A stretch of DNA of 64,000 nucleotides, from positions 3,584,501-3,648,500 of the forward strand of contig NZ_CP158375.1 in assembly GCF_041021955.1 (NCBI RefSeq), written 5' to 3'. Source of the stretch: Caulobacter sp. 73W. GTDB lineage: Bacteria; Pseudomonadota; Alphaproteobacteria; Caulobacterales; Caulobacteraceae. Made by a program: the position numbers and the translations under genes. Shown here piece after piece: positions 8,602 to 16,353 of the stretch. The notes under the pieces are model-generated. The model was given only the letters and a program-made list of their open reading frames with translations, was not told where the DNA came from and made no database searches. Every line of letters starts with the position of its first letter. Position 1 is the stretch's first letter.

Positions 8602-9909
8602 ATGACAGACCTGTTCCAAGCCGCCGGCCTGACGCCCAGCACGCCGACGCCCCTGGCGGATCGCCTGAGACCGCAGAGCCTCGACGAGGTGGTGGGGCAG
8701 GAGCACCTGCTGGGCGAGACGGGGCCGATCCGACGGATGGTCGACAACGGCCGCCTGGGGTCGATGATCCTGTGGGGGCCGCCGGGCACCGGCAAGACCA
8801 CCATCGCCCGCCTGCTGGCCAAGGCGGCGGGCTATGAGTTCATGCAGATCTCGGCCGTGTTCAGCGGCGTCGCCGACCTGAAGAAGGCGTTTGAGCAAGC
8901 GCGCGCCCGCCGCATGGCCGGCCAGAGCACCCTGTTGTTCGTGGACGAGATCCACCGCTTCAATCGCGCCCAGCAGGACGGTTTCCTGCCGTTCGTGGAG
9001 GAGGGGATCGTCACCCTGGTCGGGGCGACCACCGAGAATCCGTCCTTCGAGCTCAACGGCGCCTTGCTGTCGCGGGCGCAGGTCTATGTCCTGCGCCGCC
9101 TGGGCGAGGAAGCGCTGGAAAGCCTGCTGGCCAAGGCAGAGGCGTCGGAGGAGCAGCCGCTGCCCCTGGACGCGGCGGCGCGCGAGGCGCTGATCGCCAT
9201 GGCCGATGGGGACGGCCGCTATCTGCTGACCCTGGCCGACACCCTGTTCGCCATCGGCGTGCCCAAGCCCATGACCCCGGCCGAGCTGGGCCAGATGCTG
9301 CAAAAGCGTAGCCCGGCCTACGACAAGGACCGTGAGGGCCACTACAACCTGATCTCGGCGCTGCATAAGTCCGTACGGGGTTCCGATCCGGACGCGGCGC
9401 TGTACTGGCTGGCGCGGATGCTGGAGGGCGGCGAGGACCCATTGTTCCTGGCCCGCCGCATCGTGCGCATGGCGGCCGAGGATATCGGCGAGGCCGATCC
9501 CATGTCCCTGGTCCTGGCGAACGCGGCCAAGGACACCTACGACTTCCTCGGCTCCCCCGAAGGGGAGCTGGCCCTGGCCCAGGCGGTCGTCCACCTGGCC
9601 TCGGCGCCCAAGTCGAACGCCGTCTATGTGGCCTACAAGGCGGCGCGTCGGGCGGCGAAGGAGACCGGCTCCCTGATGCCGCCGGCCCATATCCTGAACG
9701 CCCCGACCAAGCTCATGAAGAACCTGGGCTACGGCAAGGACTACAACTACGACCACGATGCCGAGGACGGCTTCAGCGGGCAGAACTACTTCCCCGACGG
9801 CATGGAGCGGCGGAAGTTCTATGATCCCAAACCCGTGGGGACCGAAGCCAGGATAAAGGAACGGCTGGACCACTGGGCCAAACTGCGTGCAGAGCGGGGT
9901 GGGGCTTAA
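8602..9909 (+). CDS. rarA: Replication-associated recombination protein RarA (MgsA), AAA+ ATPase
   Basis: RarA is a clamp-loader-related ATPase that acts at stalled replication forks. The 435-residue protein has Walker A GPPGTGKTT (residues 59-67), Walker B LLFVDEIHRF (Asp115, Glu116), sensor 1 GATTENPSF and the C-terminal tetramerisation region with YNLISALHKSVRGSDPDAAL. The ATG at 8602 is used; an in-frame TTG at 8587 has no better ribosome site. The adjacent minus-strand VOC gene diverges from it. An 885-base non-coding region follows. Confidence 0.95.
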   Translation: MTDLFQAAGLTPSTPTPLADRLRPQSLDEVVGQEHLLGETGPIRRMVDNGRLGSMILWGPPGTGKTTIARLLAKAAGYEFMQISAVFSGVADLKKAFEQARARRMAGQSTLLFVDEIHRFNRAQQDGFLPFVEEGIVTLVGATTENPSFELNGALLSRAQVYVLRRLGEEALESLLAKAEASEEQPLPLDAAAREALIAMADGDGRYLLTLADTLFAIGVPKPMTPAELGQMLQKRSPAYDKDREGHYNLISALHKSVRGSDPDAALYWLARMLEGGEDPLFLARRIVRMAAEDIGEADPMSLVLANAAKDTYDFLGSPEGELALAQAVVHLASAPKSNAVYVAYKAARRAAKETGSLMPPAHILNAPTKLMKNLGYGKDYNYDHDAEDGFSGQNYFPDGMERRKFYDPKPVGTEARIKERLDHWAKLRAERGGA

Positions 9910-9939
9910 TCCAATATCTTTCGCCCCCTTCGGGGGGAC

Positions 9940-9975
9940 AGGGTGACTGCTGCGCTGCCCAAACTCCGTCACCCT
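9940..9975. repeat. Hairpin with AGGGTGAC/GTCACCCT arms
   Basis: AGGGTGAC (9940-9947) pairs perfectly with GTCACCCT (9968-9975). It begins with the 14-base direct repeat AGGGTGACTGCTGC that recurs at 10499-10512, and its right arm runs into the outer arm of the larger inverted repeat at 9973. A C5/G5 hairpin (9924-9937) lies just before it. Confidence 0.6.
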
Positions 9976-10088
9976 AGGCCTTGTGCCTAGGGACCAGAAA
10001 CGGTTGAGATTCCTGGTGAAGTGCGGCGGTCATCGCCGCACCAATCCTGTCGCCACAGAGTCTCTGGGTCCTAGGCACAAGGCCTAGG
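9973..10088. repeat. 116-base palindromic element with perfect 19-base inverted arms
   Basis: CCTAGGCCTTGTGCCTAGG (9973-9991) and its exact reverse complement (10070-10088) bound the element. Each arm is itself a hairpin (CCTAGGC, 5-base loop, GCCTAGG). Pairing extends inward with GGACCAGA against TCTGGGTCC, one bulge, and the tip holds GTGCGGCG (10021-10028) paired with CGCCGCAC (10034-10041). The unit resembles the short palindromic intergenic repeats of alphaproteobacteria that carry a GTCAYCC-type flank (recalled, not searched). Confidence 0.8.
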
Positions 10089-10464
10089 AAGACGGATGTG
10101 GAGCGGGGAAATCAGCGACCTTATCCACCCCCTCCCAAACCCGCCGTAACCTCTCGTCGTCCCCATCACGGGAAGGGCGCTCGGCCAGCGCCGGTTGTGA
10201 TGGAGATGTGATCGAGCGGGATTTAGGCGTGGAACCCCGGCGTCCACGCGGTCCGGGACCTCTCGCTGGAGGAGGCCCGCCCGTCAGGGCCTTCGCTCGG
10301 AGATTTGTAAGTCCTCTCGAGGAGCACCCAGACACGATCGCGCGGAGCGGAAAGACCTACGTCGAACCCGGCACTCCATAGTCCCATCGCCTGACGCAGG
10401 TCAGGCCGCTCCGCCGCCCTTCCAACCTTGCGGGTTCTCGCCCGTGGGGGTGCTGAATCACGCC

Positions 10465-10489
10465 TCCCTCTCCCTTGATGGGAGAGGGA
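10465..10489. repeat. G/C-tract hairpin
   Basis: TCCCTCTCCC (10465-10474), loop TTGAT, GGGAGAGGGA (10480-10489): ten perfect pairs without a T tract. It is followed by the direct repeat AGGGTGACTGCTGC at 10499. Confidence 0.75.
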
Positions 10490-10557
10490 TCGAGGGTGAG
10501 GGTGACTGCTGCCGTTCCGCCGCGCCGAACCCAACCGCCGCATCACCCCCATCCCTG

Positions 10558-10582
10558 CCCTTCCCCCATCAAGGGGGAAGGG
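10558..10582. repeat. G/C-tract hairpin, second copy
   Basis: CCCTTCCCCC (10558-10567), loop ATCAA, GGGGGAAGGG (10573-10582). Its loop is the complement of the loop of the hairpin at 10465, so the two look like diverged copies in opposite orientation. Confidence 0.75.
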
Positions 10583-10618
10583 GTCTTCCTGTTATGAGGC
10601 GCCGAGGGTGATCACCTG

Positions 10619-10647
10619 AATTCGAAGATCCAGTAGATATTCGAATT
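10619..10647. promoter_or_regulatory. Perfect 8-base dyad upstream of the pseudouridine synthase gene
   Basis: AATTCGAA (10619-10626) and TTCGAATT (10640-10647) are exact inverted copies separated by 13 bases. AT-rich dyads are rare in this GC-rich DNA. It lies about 150 bases before the next gene and has the geometry of a dimeric regulator site; the regulator is unknown. Confidence 0.4.
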
Positions 10648-10794
10648 GGGCTAATCCACCCCCCGCACTGAGGCGCTTAGTGGTCGATCTCCAACCAAAG
10701 AGATGACCGTGCTCGAATTTCTCAGCCTCGCTTCCCCTCTAGCTTCTCTCATCAACGCTTGCGCCAAGCTCGTCTGGGCGTGCAGGAGGAAGCC

Positions 10795-11577
10795 ATGAAG
10801 CAACCCCGCCGCAAGCTGCAGCCCGCCAAGACCAAGGCCGTCGAGTCGCCGATCAGCCTGACCGAGGAGGAGATCGCCTTCACCCGGTCGCTGGTCCTGC
10901 GCGAGGACAGTTCGATCATCGTGCTGAACAAGCCGTCGGGCCTGTCCAGCCAGGGCGGGCGCATCCAGGCGCATACCCTGGACGACCTGCTGTGGGCCCT
11001 GGCCCGGCGGGGGCATCCGCGGCCGCGCCTGATCCACCGGCTGGACCGCGACACCTCCGGCGTCATCCTGACCGCCAAGACCAAGCCGGCGGCGGGGTTC
11101 CTGGGCAAGGCGCTGATGGGCAAGCGCTTCCGCAAGACCTACCTGGCCATCGTCGCCGGCGGCGCGCCGGAGCCGAAGGGCGGCGCGGTGGATGCGCCCC
11201 TGCGCCGGGAGTCCATCGGCCGCGAGGCCTATATGCGCGTGTGCGAGCCGGATCATCCGGACGCCGAGACCGCAAGGACCCGCTATCGCACCCTGGCGGC
11301 CAACGACCAGGCGGCGCTGATCGAATGCAGCCCGGAGACCGGCCGGATGCACCAGATCCGCGTCCACATGGCCTCCATCGGGCGGCCGCTGGCCGGCGAT
11401 GTCCGCTATGGCGGGGCGCTGATGCTGGCAGGGCAGCCCGTGCCGCGGCTGATGCTGCACGCCTCGTCGCTGATCTTCCCGCATCCGGAAGGCGGGGAAA
11501 CTAAGGTCAGCGCGCCGTTGCCCGACGATATGGCCAAGGTGCTGGAGAACTGCGGACTGGCGATTCCGGAACGCTGA
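10795..11577 (+). CDS. RluA-family rRNA/tRNA pseudouridine synthase without S4 domain
   Basis: The enzyme isomerises specific uridines in rRNA or tRNA to pseudouridine. The 260 residues show HRLDRDTSG with catalytic Asp84, the KTYLAIVAG strand and ETGRMHQIRVHM near the C-terminus. There is no S4 RNA-binding domain at the N-terminus, as in RluA itself, but the exact target cannot be told. The ATG at 10795 is preceded by AGGAGGA. A second, S4-containing member lies 950 bases downstream, past a lipoprotein gene and crcB. Confidence 0.88.
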   Translation: MKQPRRKLQPAKTKAVESPISLTEEEIAFTRSLVLREDSSIIVLNKPSGLSSQGGRIQAHTLDDLLWALARRGHPRPRLIHRLDRDTSGVILTAKTKPAAGFLGKALMGKRFRKTYLAIVAGGAPEPKGGAVDAPLRRESIGREAYMRVCEPDHPDAETARTRYRTLAANDQAALIECSPETGRMHQIRVHMASIGRPLAGDVRYGGALMLAGQPVPRLMLHASSLIFPHPEGGETKVSAPLPDDMAKVLENCGLAIPER

Positions 11578-11601
11578 GGCCGCGCTTCGCATTTCAAGGG
11601 T

Positions 11602-12102
11602 ATGAAGCCGTTTCTCGCCCTTGCCGCCGTCCTCAGCCTGGCCGCCTGCACCACGCCGACCGTCTATGCGCCGGCGACTGGCCCCAAGGCTTCGGGTTTC
11701 TCCGAATACCGGCTGGAGAATGACCGCTGGCGCGTCACCTATCGCGGCGGCAGCGGCGCGCCGGCCATGCAGGTGGCCGACCTGGCCTTGCTGCGGGCGG
11801 GGGAGCTGGCCATTCAGACCGGCTATGACTGGTTCCGGGTGACCGATCGCTTCGACGAGATGCGGGGCGGCGGCGGGGGCGGTCCGCGCACCAGCCTGTC
11901 CGTGGGCGGCGGGTCCTCGAACTACGGCTGGGGCCGCAGCAGCGGCGTGGGCCTGGGCATCGGGACCAGTTTCGACCTGTCCGGCGGCCCGCAGATCAGC
12001 CGCACCATCGAGGTGGTGATGGGCAAGGGCCCCAAGCCCGCCAGCGTCGATGTCTATGACGCCCGCGCCGTGGTCCGGGAAATCCAGGCGCCGCGCGTCT
12101 AG
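11602..12102 (+). CDS. Predicted lipoprotein, CC0125/CC1285-like
   Basis: A 166-residue protein with a lipoprotein signal ending LAAC (lipidated Cys16). The mature part has FSEYRLENDRWRVTYRGGS, the helix VADLALLRAGELAIQTGYDWF, a Gly-rich stretch around residue 93, and a C-terminal beta region with SRTIEVVMGKGPKP. This layout agrees with what I remember of a lipoprotein family named after Caulobacter CC0125/CC1285, of unknown function. An AAGGG lies only 1 base before the ATG, closer than usual, and no better start exists. It sits between a pseudouridine synthase and crcB on the same strand. Confidence 0.75.
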   Translation: MKPFLALAAVLSLAACTTPTVYAPATGPKASGFSEYRLENDRWRVTYRGGSGAPAMQVADLALLRAGELAIQTGYDWFRVTDRFDEMRGGGGGGPRTSLSVGGGSSNYGWGRSSGVGLGIGTSFDLSGGPQISRTIEVVMGKGPKPASVDVYDARAVVREIQAPRV

Positions 12103-12147
12103 GCTGTTCCCTTTGCCTATGGGCGCGCCCCGTCGCATAAGGGGCTC

Positions 12148-12528
12148 ATGAACTACATCTTTGTCATGGCTGGCGGCGCCCTGGGTTCGGCGGCGCGCTA
12201 CTTCGTCGGCCAACAGGCGGGGCGGCTGCTGGGGACCGGATGGCCCTACGGCACCTTCGCCGTCAACCTGATCGGTGGTCTCGCCATGGGCGCGCTGGTC
12301 GCCATGCTCGCCCTGCGCGGCGGGGCGGACCAGGATCGCTGGCGCGCCCTGCTGGGCGTCGGGGTCCTGGGCGGCTTCACGACCTTCTCGGCCTTTTCCC
12401 TGGAAAGCGCGCTCATGATCGAGCGCAAGGACTACGGTCTGGCCATTCTCTATGTGGTCGCTTCGGCGACGCTCTCCATCGCCGCGGTGTTCGCAGGCAT
12501 GTTCATGACGCGAAAGGTGCTGGCGTGA
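12148..12528 (+). CDS. crcB: Fluoride-specific ion channel CrcB (Fluc)
   Basis: CrcB forms a dual-topology dimer in the inner membrane that lets fluoride leave the cell. The 126-residue protein has four hydrophobic spans and the family motifs GGALGSAARY (residues 9-18), GTFAVN (35-40, with the pore-lining Asn) and GGFTTFS (75-81). The gene overlaps the next pseudouridine synthase by GTGA. I see no fluoride riboswitch in the 45 bases upstream, so it may simply be transcribed with its neighbours. Confidence 0.94.
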   Translation: MNYIFVMAGGALGSAARYFVGQQAGRLLGTGWPYGTFAVNLIGGLAMGALVAMLALRGGADQDRWRALLGVGVLGGFTTFSAFSLESALMIERKDYGLAILYVVASATLSIAAVFAGMFMTRKVLA

Positions 12529-13514
12529 AGGAAGTCCGGACTCTCTACGTGGATTCCGGCGAGGACGGCGTCCGCCTGGACCGCTGGTTCAAGCGCCGCT
12601 GGCCTCACCTGAACCATATCCAGCTCAACAAGCTGTTCCGCTCCGGCCAGGTGCGGGTCGACGGCTCGCGCGCCAAGGGCGACACGCGTCTGGCGGCTGG
12701 CTCGCAGGTCCGCGTCCCGCCGCTGCCGGACGCGCCCGATCCCGCCGAGAAGGGCAAGCTGAGCCAGCGCGACATCGCCTACGCCAAGTCGCTCGTTCTG
12801 TACGAGGACGAGGAAGTCCTGGCCCTCAACAAGCCGTCGGGCCTAGCGGTGCAGGGCGGGACCAAGACCACCAAGCACATCGACAAGCTGCTGAGCGCCT
12901 GGGGCGAGGGGCTGGAGCGTCCGCGCCTGGTCCACCGCCTGGACCGCGACACCTCCGGCGTGCTGCTGCTGGGCAAGACGCCCAGCGCGGCGGCGCGTCT
13001 ATCGGGCGCCTTCGCCAAGCGCAAAGCGCAGAAGACCTACTGGGCCATCGTCGTCGGCAACCCGCACCCGGTGGAGGGCGTCATCGACGTGCCGCTGGCC
13101 AAGCGCGGCATCAATGACCGCGAGATCGTCATTCCGGTCGATCCGAAGGACCACGACGCCGAGCCGGCCGAGACCGAATACGTCTCGATCAGCCGCGCGG
13201 GTCCGCGCGTGACCTGGATGGCGCTGCGTCCGCACACCGGCCGTACGCACCAGCTGCGCGCCCACATGAAGGCCATCGGCCACCCGATCCTGGGCGACCC
13301 CAAGTACGGCGACGAGAAGTCCGAGCCGCTGTCCGAGGGACTGAAGCTGCAGCTTCACGCGCGCTCGATCCTGCTGCCGCACCCCAGCGCCGGCATGCTG
13401 CACGTCGAGGCCCCGCTGAGCCCTGAGATGAAGGCCGGCTTCCATCGCTTCGGTTTCTCCGAGGACGAGGCCGAGCAGGACCCGTTCGCCCGCCGGAGCA
13501 GCAAACGCCGGTGA
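12525..13514 (+). CDS. RluC/RluD-type 23S rRNA pseudouridine synthase
   Basis: A 329-residue pseudouridine synthase with an N-terminal S4 RNA-binding domain (about residues 10-65: VRLDRWFKRRWPHL, LNKLFRSGQVRVDG) and a catalytic domain with HRLDRDTSG, catalytic Asp140, and HTGRTHQLRAHM. This is the RluC/RluD arrangement for 23S rRNA; RluC is more likely by overall look, but I cannot separate them. The GTG start overlaps the crcB stop (GTGA), and its own stop overlaps the next GTG. The C-terminal tail is Arg/Ser-rich. Confidence 0.9.
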   Translation: MKEVRTLYVDSGEDGVRLDRWFKRRWPHLNHIQLNKLFRSGQVRVDGSRAKGDTRLAAGSQVRVPPLPDAPDPAEKGKLSQRDIAYAKSLVLYEDEEVLALNKPSGLAVQGGTKTTKHIDKLLSAWGEGLERPRLVHRLDRDTSGVLLLGKTPSAAARLSGAFAKRKAQKTYWAIVVGNPHPVEGVIDVPLAKRGINDREIVIPVDPKDHDAEPAETEYVSISRAGPRVTWMALRPHTGRTHQLRAHMKAIGHPILGDPKYGDEKSEPLSEGLKLQLHARSILLPHPSAGMLHVEAPLSPEMKAGFHRFGFSEDEAEQDPFARRSSKRR

Positions 13515-15109
13515 ACCTGCACCCCGCTCTCCAGCCGATCGCCGCCATGATGCAGGCGGGGCGGATCGCCGACGCCTGCGCGGCGCTGGCCGCCCTGGCG
13601 CCCAACGCGGCGCCGCTGGATCAGCGGATGCAGGCGACGGCGGAGGTGGCGCGTCACGCGGTCAACAACGGGCTCGCCGCCGAGGCCCTGGCGGCGACCG
13701 AGCCGCTGGCCGGACGCAGCAACGCCAGCCAAGGGGTGCTGGAAGCCCACGCCCAGGCCCTGAAGGCGCTGGGCCGCCGCGAGGACGCCCTGCCGTTCCT
13801 GGAGCGGGCCGCGAAGGTGAACCCGAAAAGCGCGGTGGCGGAGCACAACCTCGCCGCCGCCCTGGGCGACGAGCAGCATTTCGCCGAGGCGGAGGCCGCC
13901 ATCCGCCGCGCTTTCGCCAAGGGCGGGGACGCGCCGGAGACCTGGCTGGTCCTGGCACGCGCCCTTCAGGGGCAGGATCGGTTCGACGAGTCCGAGGCCG
14001 CCTTCGCCGAGGTGGCGCGCCGGCGTCCCAACTACGGCGTCGCATTGCGCGAGTGGGCGCAGCTGATCTGGATGCGGACCGAGGACATGGCCGCCGCCAC
14101 CGCGCCGATCGACCAGGCGCTGAAGGCCGCGCCCGGCGATTTCGGCCTGCTGTCCGCCCGCGCCAAGGTTCTGGAAAACGCCGGCGACGTGGCGGGGGCG
14201 CTGGAGATGCTGCGCGCGCCGGCGGCGCGTCAGGACGCCTCGGCGGAGCTGCTGGTCGGCGCCGCCCAGGCCGCCGCTTCATGCGATCCGATATCGGCCG
14301 TGGGCTATGCCGAGCGGGCGGTGACGCAGGTCGGGCTCGCCGCCGCCTCGACCTTGGCCGAGGCCTATCTGGCGGCCGGCCGGCCCGACGCCGCCGAGGA
14401 GGTGGCGCAGGCTATCGTCAACGCCAACCGTTTCGACCAGGGGGCCTGGGCCCTGCTGGCGACCGCGTGGCGGCTGCGCGGCGACGCCCGCTACAAGGCG
14501 CTGTACGACTACGCTGCCTTCGTCCGCCCGGCCCTGATCGACGTGCCGGATGGGTGGGAGAGCCGGGAAAGCTATGTGGCCGACCTGGGCGCGGCGCTGC
14601 GCGCGCTGCACGCCATGAAGACCCACCCCATCGGCCAGTCCCTGCGGCACGGCAGCCAGACGAGCCAGAGCCTGCAACGCTCCACCCAGCCGGCCATCAA
14701 GGCTTTCCGCCAGGCCGTGGATGGACCAATCCGCCGCTACATGGCGGCGGTGGGCGAGGGGGCCGACATCCTGCGCTCGCGCATGACCGGCGACTGGCGG
14801 TTCTCCGGCCTGTGGTCGGTGAAGCTGCGGCCGAACGGCTTCCACGTCGACCACACCCATCCGCAGGGCTGGCTGTCGTCAGCCTGCTATCTGGCGCTGC
14901 CGCAGGCGGTGGGGGCGGGCGGCAAGGAAGGCTGGATCAAGTTCGGCCAGCCCGGCGTGCCTACCGTCCCCAAGCTCGAGCCCGAGCACTACGTCCAGCC
15001 GCAGCCCGGCCTGCTGGCGCTGTTCCCGTCGTACATGTGGCACGGGACCGTGCCGTTCAGCGGCGCGGACGACCGCCTGACCATCGCCTTCGACGTGGTG
15101 CCCGCCTAG
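13511..15109 (+). CDS. TPR-repeat protein with C-terminal 2OG-Fe(II) oxygenase-like domain
   Basis: A 532-residue protein. Residues 1 to about 330 are Ala-rich helical pairs of tetratricopeptide type (for example ALPFLERAAKVNPKSAVAEH). The last 100 residues look like the 2OG-FeII_Oxy_5 group: HVDHTHPQG (His445, Asp447, His448, His450) would hold iron ligands, followed by LSSACYLALP, LFPSYMWHGTVPF (His511) and Arg522, which would bind 2-oxoglutarate. Many such TPR fusions hydroxylate proteins or small molecules; the substrate is unknown. It is coupled by GTGA to the pseudouridine synthase gene, and its stop shares CTAG with the convergent DUF1501 gene. Confidence 0.78.
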   Translation: MNLHPALQPIAAMMQAGRIADACAALAALAPNAAPLDQRMQATAEVARHAVNNGLAAEALAATEPLAGRSNASQGVLEAHAQALKALGRREDALPFLERAAKVNPKSAVAEHNLAAALGDEQHFAEAEAAIRRAFAKGGDAPETWLVLARALQGQDRFDESEAAFAEVARRRPNYGVALREWAQLIWMRTEDMAAATAPIDQALKAAPGDFGLLSARAKVLENAGDVAGALEMLRAPAARQDASAELLVGAAQAAASCDPISAVGYAERAVTQVGLAAASTLAEAYLAAGRPDAAEEVAQAIVNANRFDQGAWALLATAWRLRGDARYKALYDYAAFVRPALIDVPDGWESRESYVADLGAALRALHAMKTHPIGQSLRHGSQTSQSLQRSTQPAIKAFRQAVDGPIRRYMAAVGEGADILRSRMTGDWRFSGLWSVKLRPNGFHVDHTHPQGWLSSACYLALPQAVGAGGKEGWIKFGQPGVPTVPKLEPEHYVQPQPGLLALFPSYMWHGTVPFSGADDRLTIAFDVVPA

Positions 15110-16353
15110 ACGATCCCGGTCACCGGCCGCGCCGAGGCGCTGTCCGGGAACACCGTGGTCTCCAGCGCGCGCTGTTCGACGCCCAGGTGATCACGCAATA
15201 CGCCCTTGAACAGTCCGCGCATGTCGAGCGTCGGGGTGGTGTCGCGGTTCTCGAACAGGGCGGTCTGCTGCAGGGTCGGCCAGTCGCCGATGATCCCGCC
15301 CTTCTTCAAGCCGCCGCCCAGGACGAGGGCGCTGGAGGCCGTGCCGTGGTCGGTGCCGCCGGTGCCGTTGACGCGTGCGGTCCGGCCGAATTCGGTGGCG
15401 GCGACGATGACCGTGTCGTTCCAGGCGGGACCAAGACCGCTGGTCAGGCCGCCGATCAGGGCGTCCATGTAGCTGAGGCGCGACTGCAGTTGCCCCACCT
15501 GTCCGGCATGGGTGTCGAAGCCGTCCAGTGAGATGGCGACGATCTGCGGGCCGCCGGCCTGGGTCATGAAGTTGGCGACGGTGACGCCCAGCTTCTCGGC
15601 GGCGGCCATGCCCTGGCGCTGGGCCGCCTGCTGGGCGACGGCGTTGGGTTTCGCCATCCCGTCCATCGGCTGGGCGGGCGCGGACAGGCCGGTCATGGCG
15701 ATCTGGGCCATGGCCTCGGTCTGCAGGCCACGGGCGAAGGCCGGGCCGAGCAACGGGTCGTTCTTGTAGAGATCCTGCAGGATGGTGGGCAGGCGAGCGG
15801 TGGCGTCGGCGTTCCTGCCCGGCGACCAGGACGCGGCCTGCACCTGTCCGCGCAGGATCAGGGGCGCGACGGCCCCGACCGACAGGGCCTCGACCTTGCG
15901 GTCCGGCGACAGGCTTTGAAGCGTGCGGTTCAGCCAGCCGGAATTGGCGCCGTAGCGGGTGACGGCGCCGGTCTCCAGCACGTCCTGCGCCTCGAAGTGC
16001 GAGCGGGCGCGGTCGGGCGTGGCGATGGCGGGAGCGATACGCAGGTGACCCTTCTGGGCCAGGGCATGGGTGCGGACGAGGGCGGGGTGAAGGCCGAAGG
16101 TCCCGTCCAGCTTCAGCGCCTGTTCCGGCGCGTAGGCGATCGCGCCACGCAGGGCGGCGTAGTCGGGGTCGCCCACCGGCGGGGTGAAGGAGAGGCCGTC
16201 CAGCCCGCCGCGGCAGACCAGGACGATCAGCTTCTTGCCGCCGGTCTGGGCATGGGCGGCGCGGCCCATGAAGGTGACGGACGCGCCCAGGCCCAACGCC
16301 CCGAACAGGGCCTGACGACGGCTGAAGCCGTGGGTGTGATGGTGATCGGTCAT
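15106..16353 (-). CDS. DUF1501 domain protein, Tat-exported
   Basis: A 415-residue protein of the DUF1501 family, related to the alkaline phosphatase/sulfatase fold. The N-terminus has a twin-arginine signal, SRRQALFGALGLGASVTF, with cleavage likely after AHA near residue 35, so it folds before export to the periplasm. Conserved parts visible are LIVLVCRGGLDGL, GFDTHAGQ and GRTARVNGTGGTDHGTA. Its start overlaps the stop of the DUF1800 gene (ATGA); the two families occur together very widely. The function is not established. Confidence 0.9.
   Translation of the reverse strand: MTDHHHTHGFSRRQALFGALGLGASVTFMGRAAHAQTGGKKLIVLVCRGGLDGLSFTPPVGDPDYAALRGAIAYAPEQALKLDGTFGLHPALVRTHALAQKGHLRIAPAIATPDRARSHFEAQDVLETGAVTRYGANSGWLNRTLQSLSPDRKVEALSVGAVAPLILRGQVQAASWSPGRNADATARLPTILQDLYKNDPLLGPAFARGLQTEAMAQIAMTGLSAPAQPMDGMAKPNAVAQQAAQRQGMAAAEKLGVTVANFMTQAGGPQIVAISLDGFDTHAGQVGQLQSRLSYMDALIGGLTSGLGPAWNDTVIVAATEFGRTARVNGTGGTDHGTASSALVLGGGLKKGGIIGDWPTLQQTALFENRDTTPTLDMRGLFKGVLRDHLGVEQRALETTVFPDSASARPVTGIV

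Larger units (their letters stand above)
9910..10794. other. Gene-free, repeat-rich intergenic region
   Basis: I see no gene I can support in these 885 bases. Open frames of 83-109 codons on the minus strand run straight through hairpins and have no family look or ribosome sites. The region holds the large inverted repeat at 9973-10088, two copies of AGGGTGACTGCTGC (9940-9953 and 10499-10512), two G/C-tract hairpins (10465-10489, 10558-10582) and a dyad at 10619-10647. The part from 10090 to 10460 shows no clear structure and may be decayed sequence. Confidence 0.7.

Noticed and set aside
10223-10552. Open frame of 109 codons on the minus strand
   Set aside because: It runs through the hairpin at 10465-10489 and the direct repeat, is Arg-rich with no family look, and has no ribosome site. 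It is open because of high GC.
12103-12147. Possible fluoride riboswitch before crcB
   Set aside because: The gap is only 45 bases and shows none of the conserved crcB-motif pairing; the gene is close behind its neighbour.
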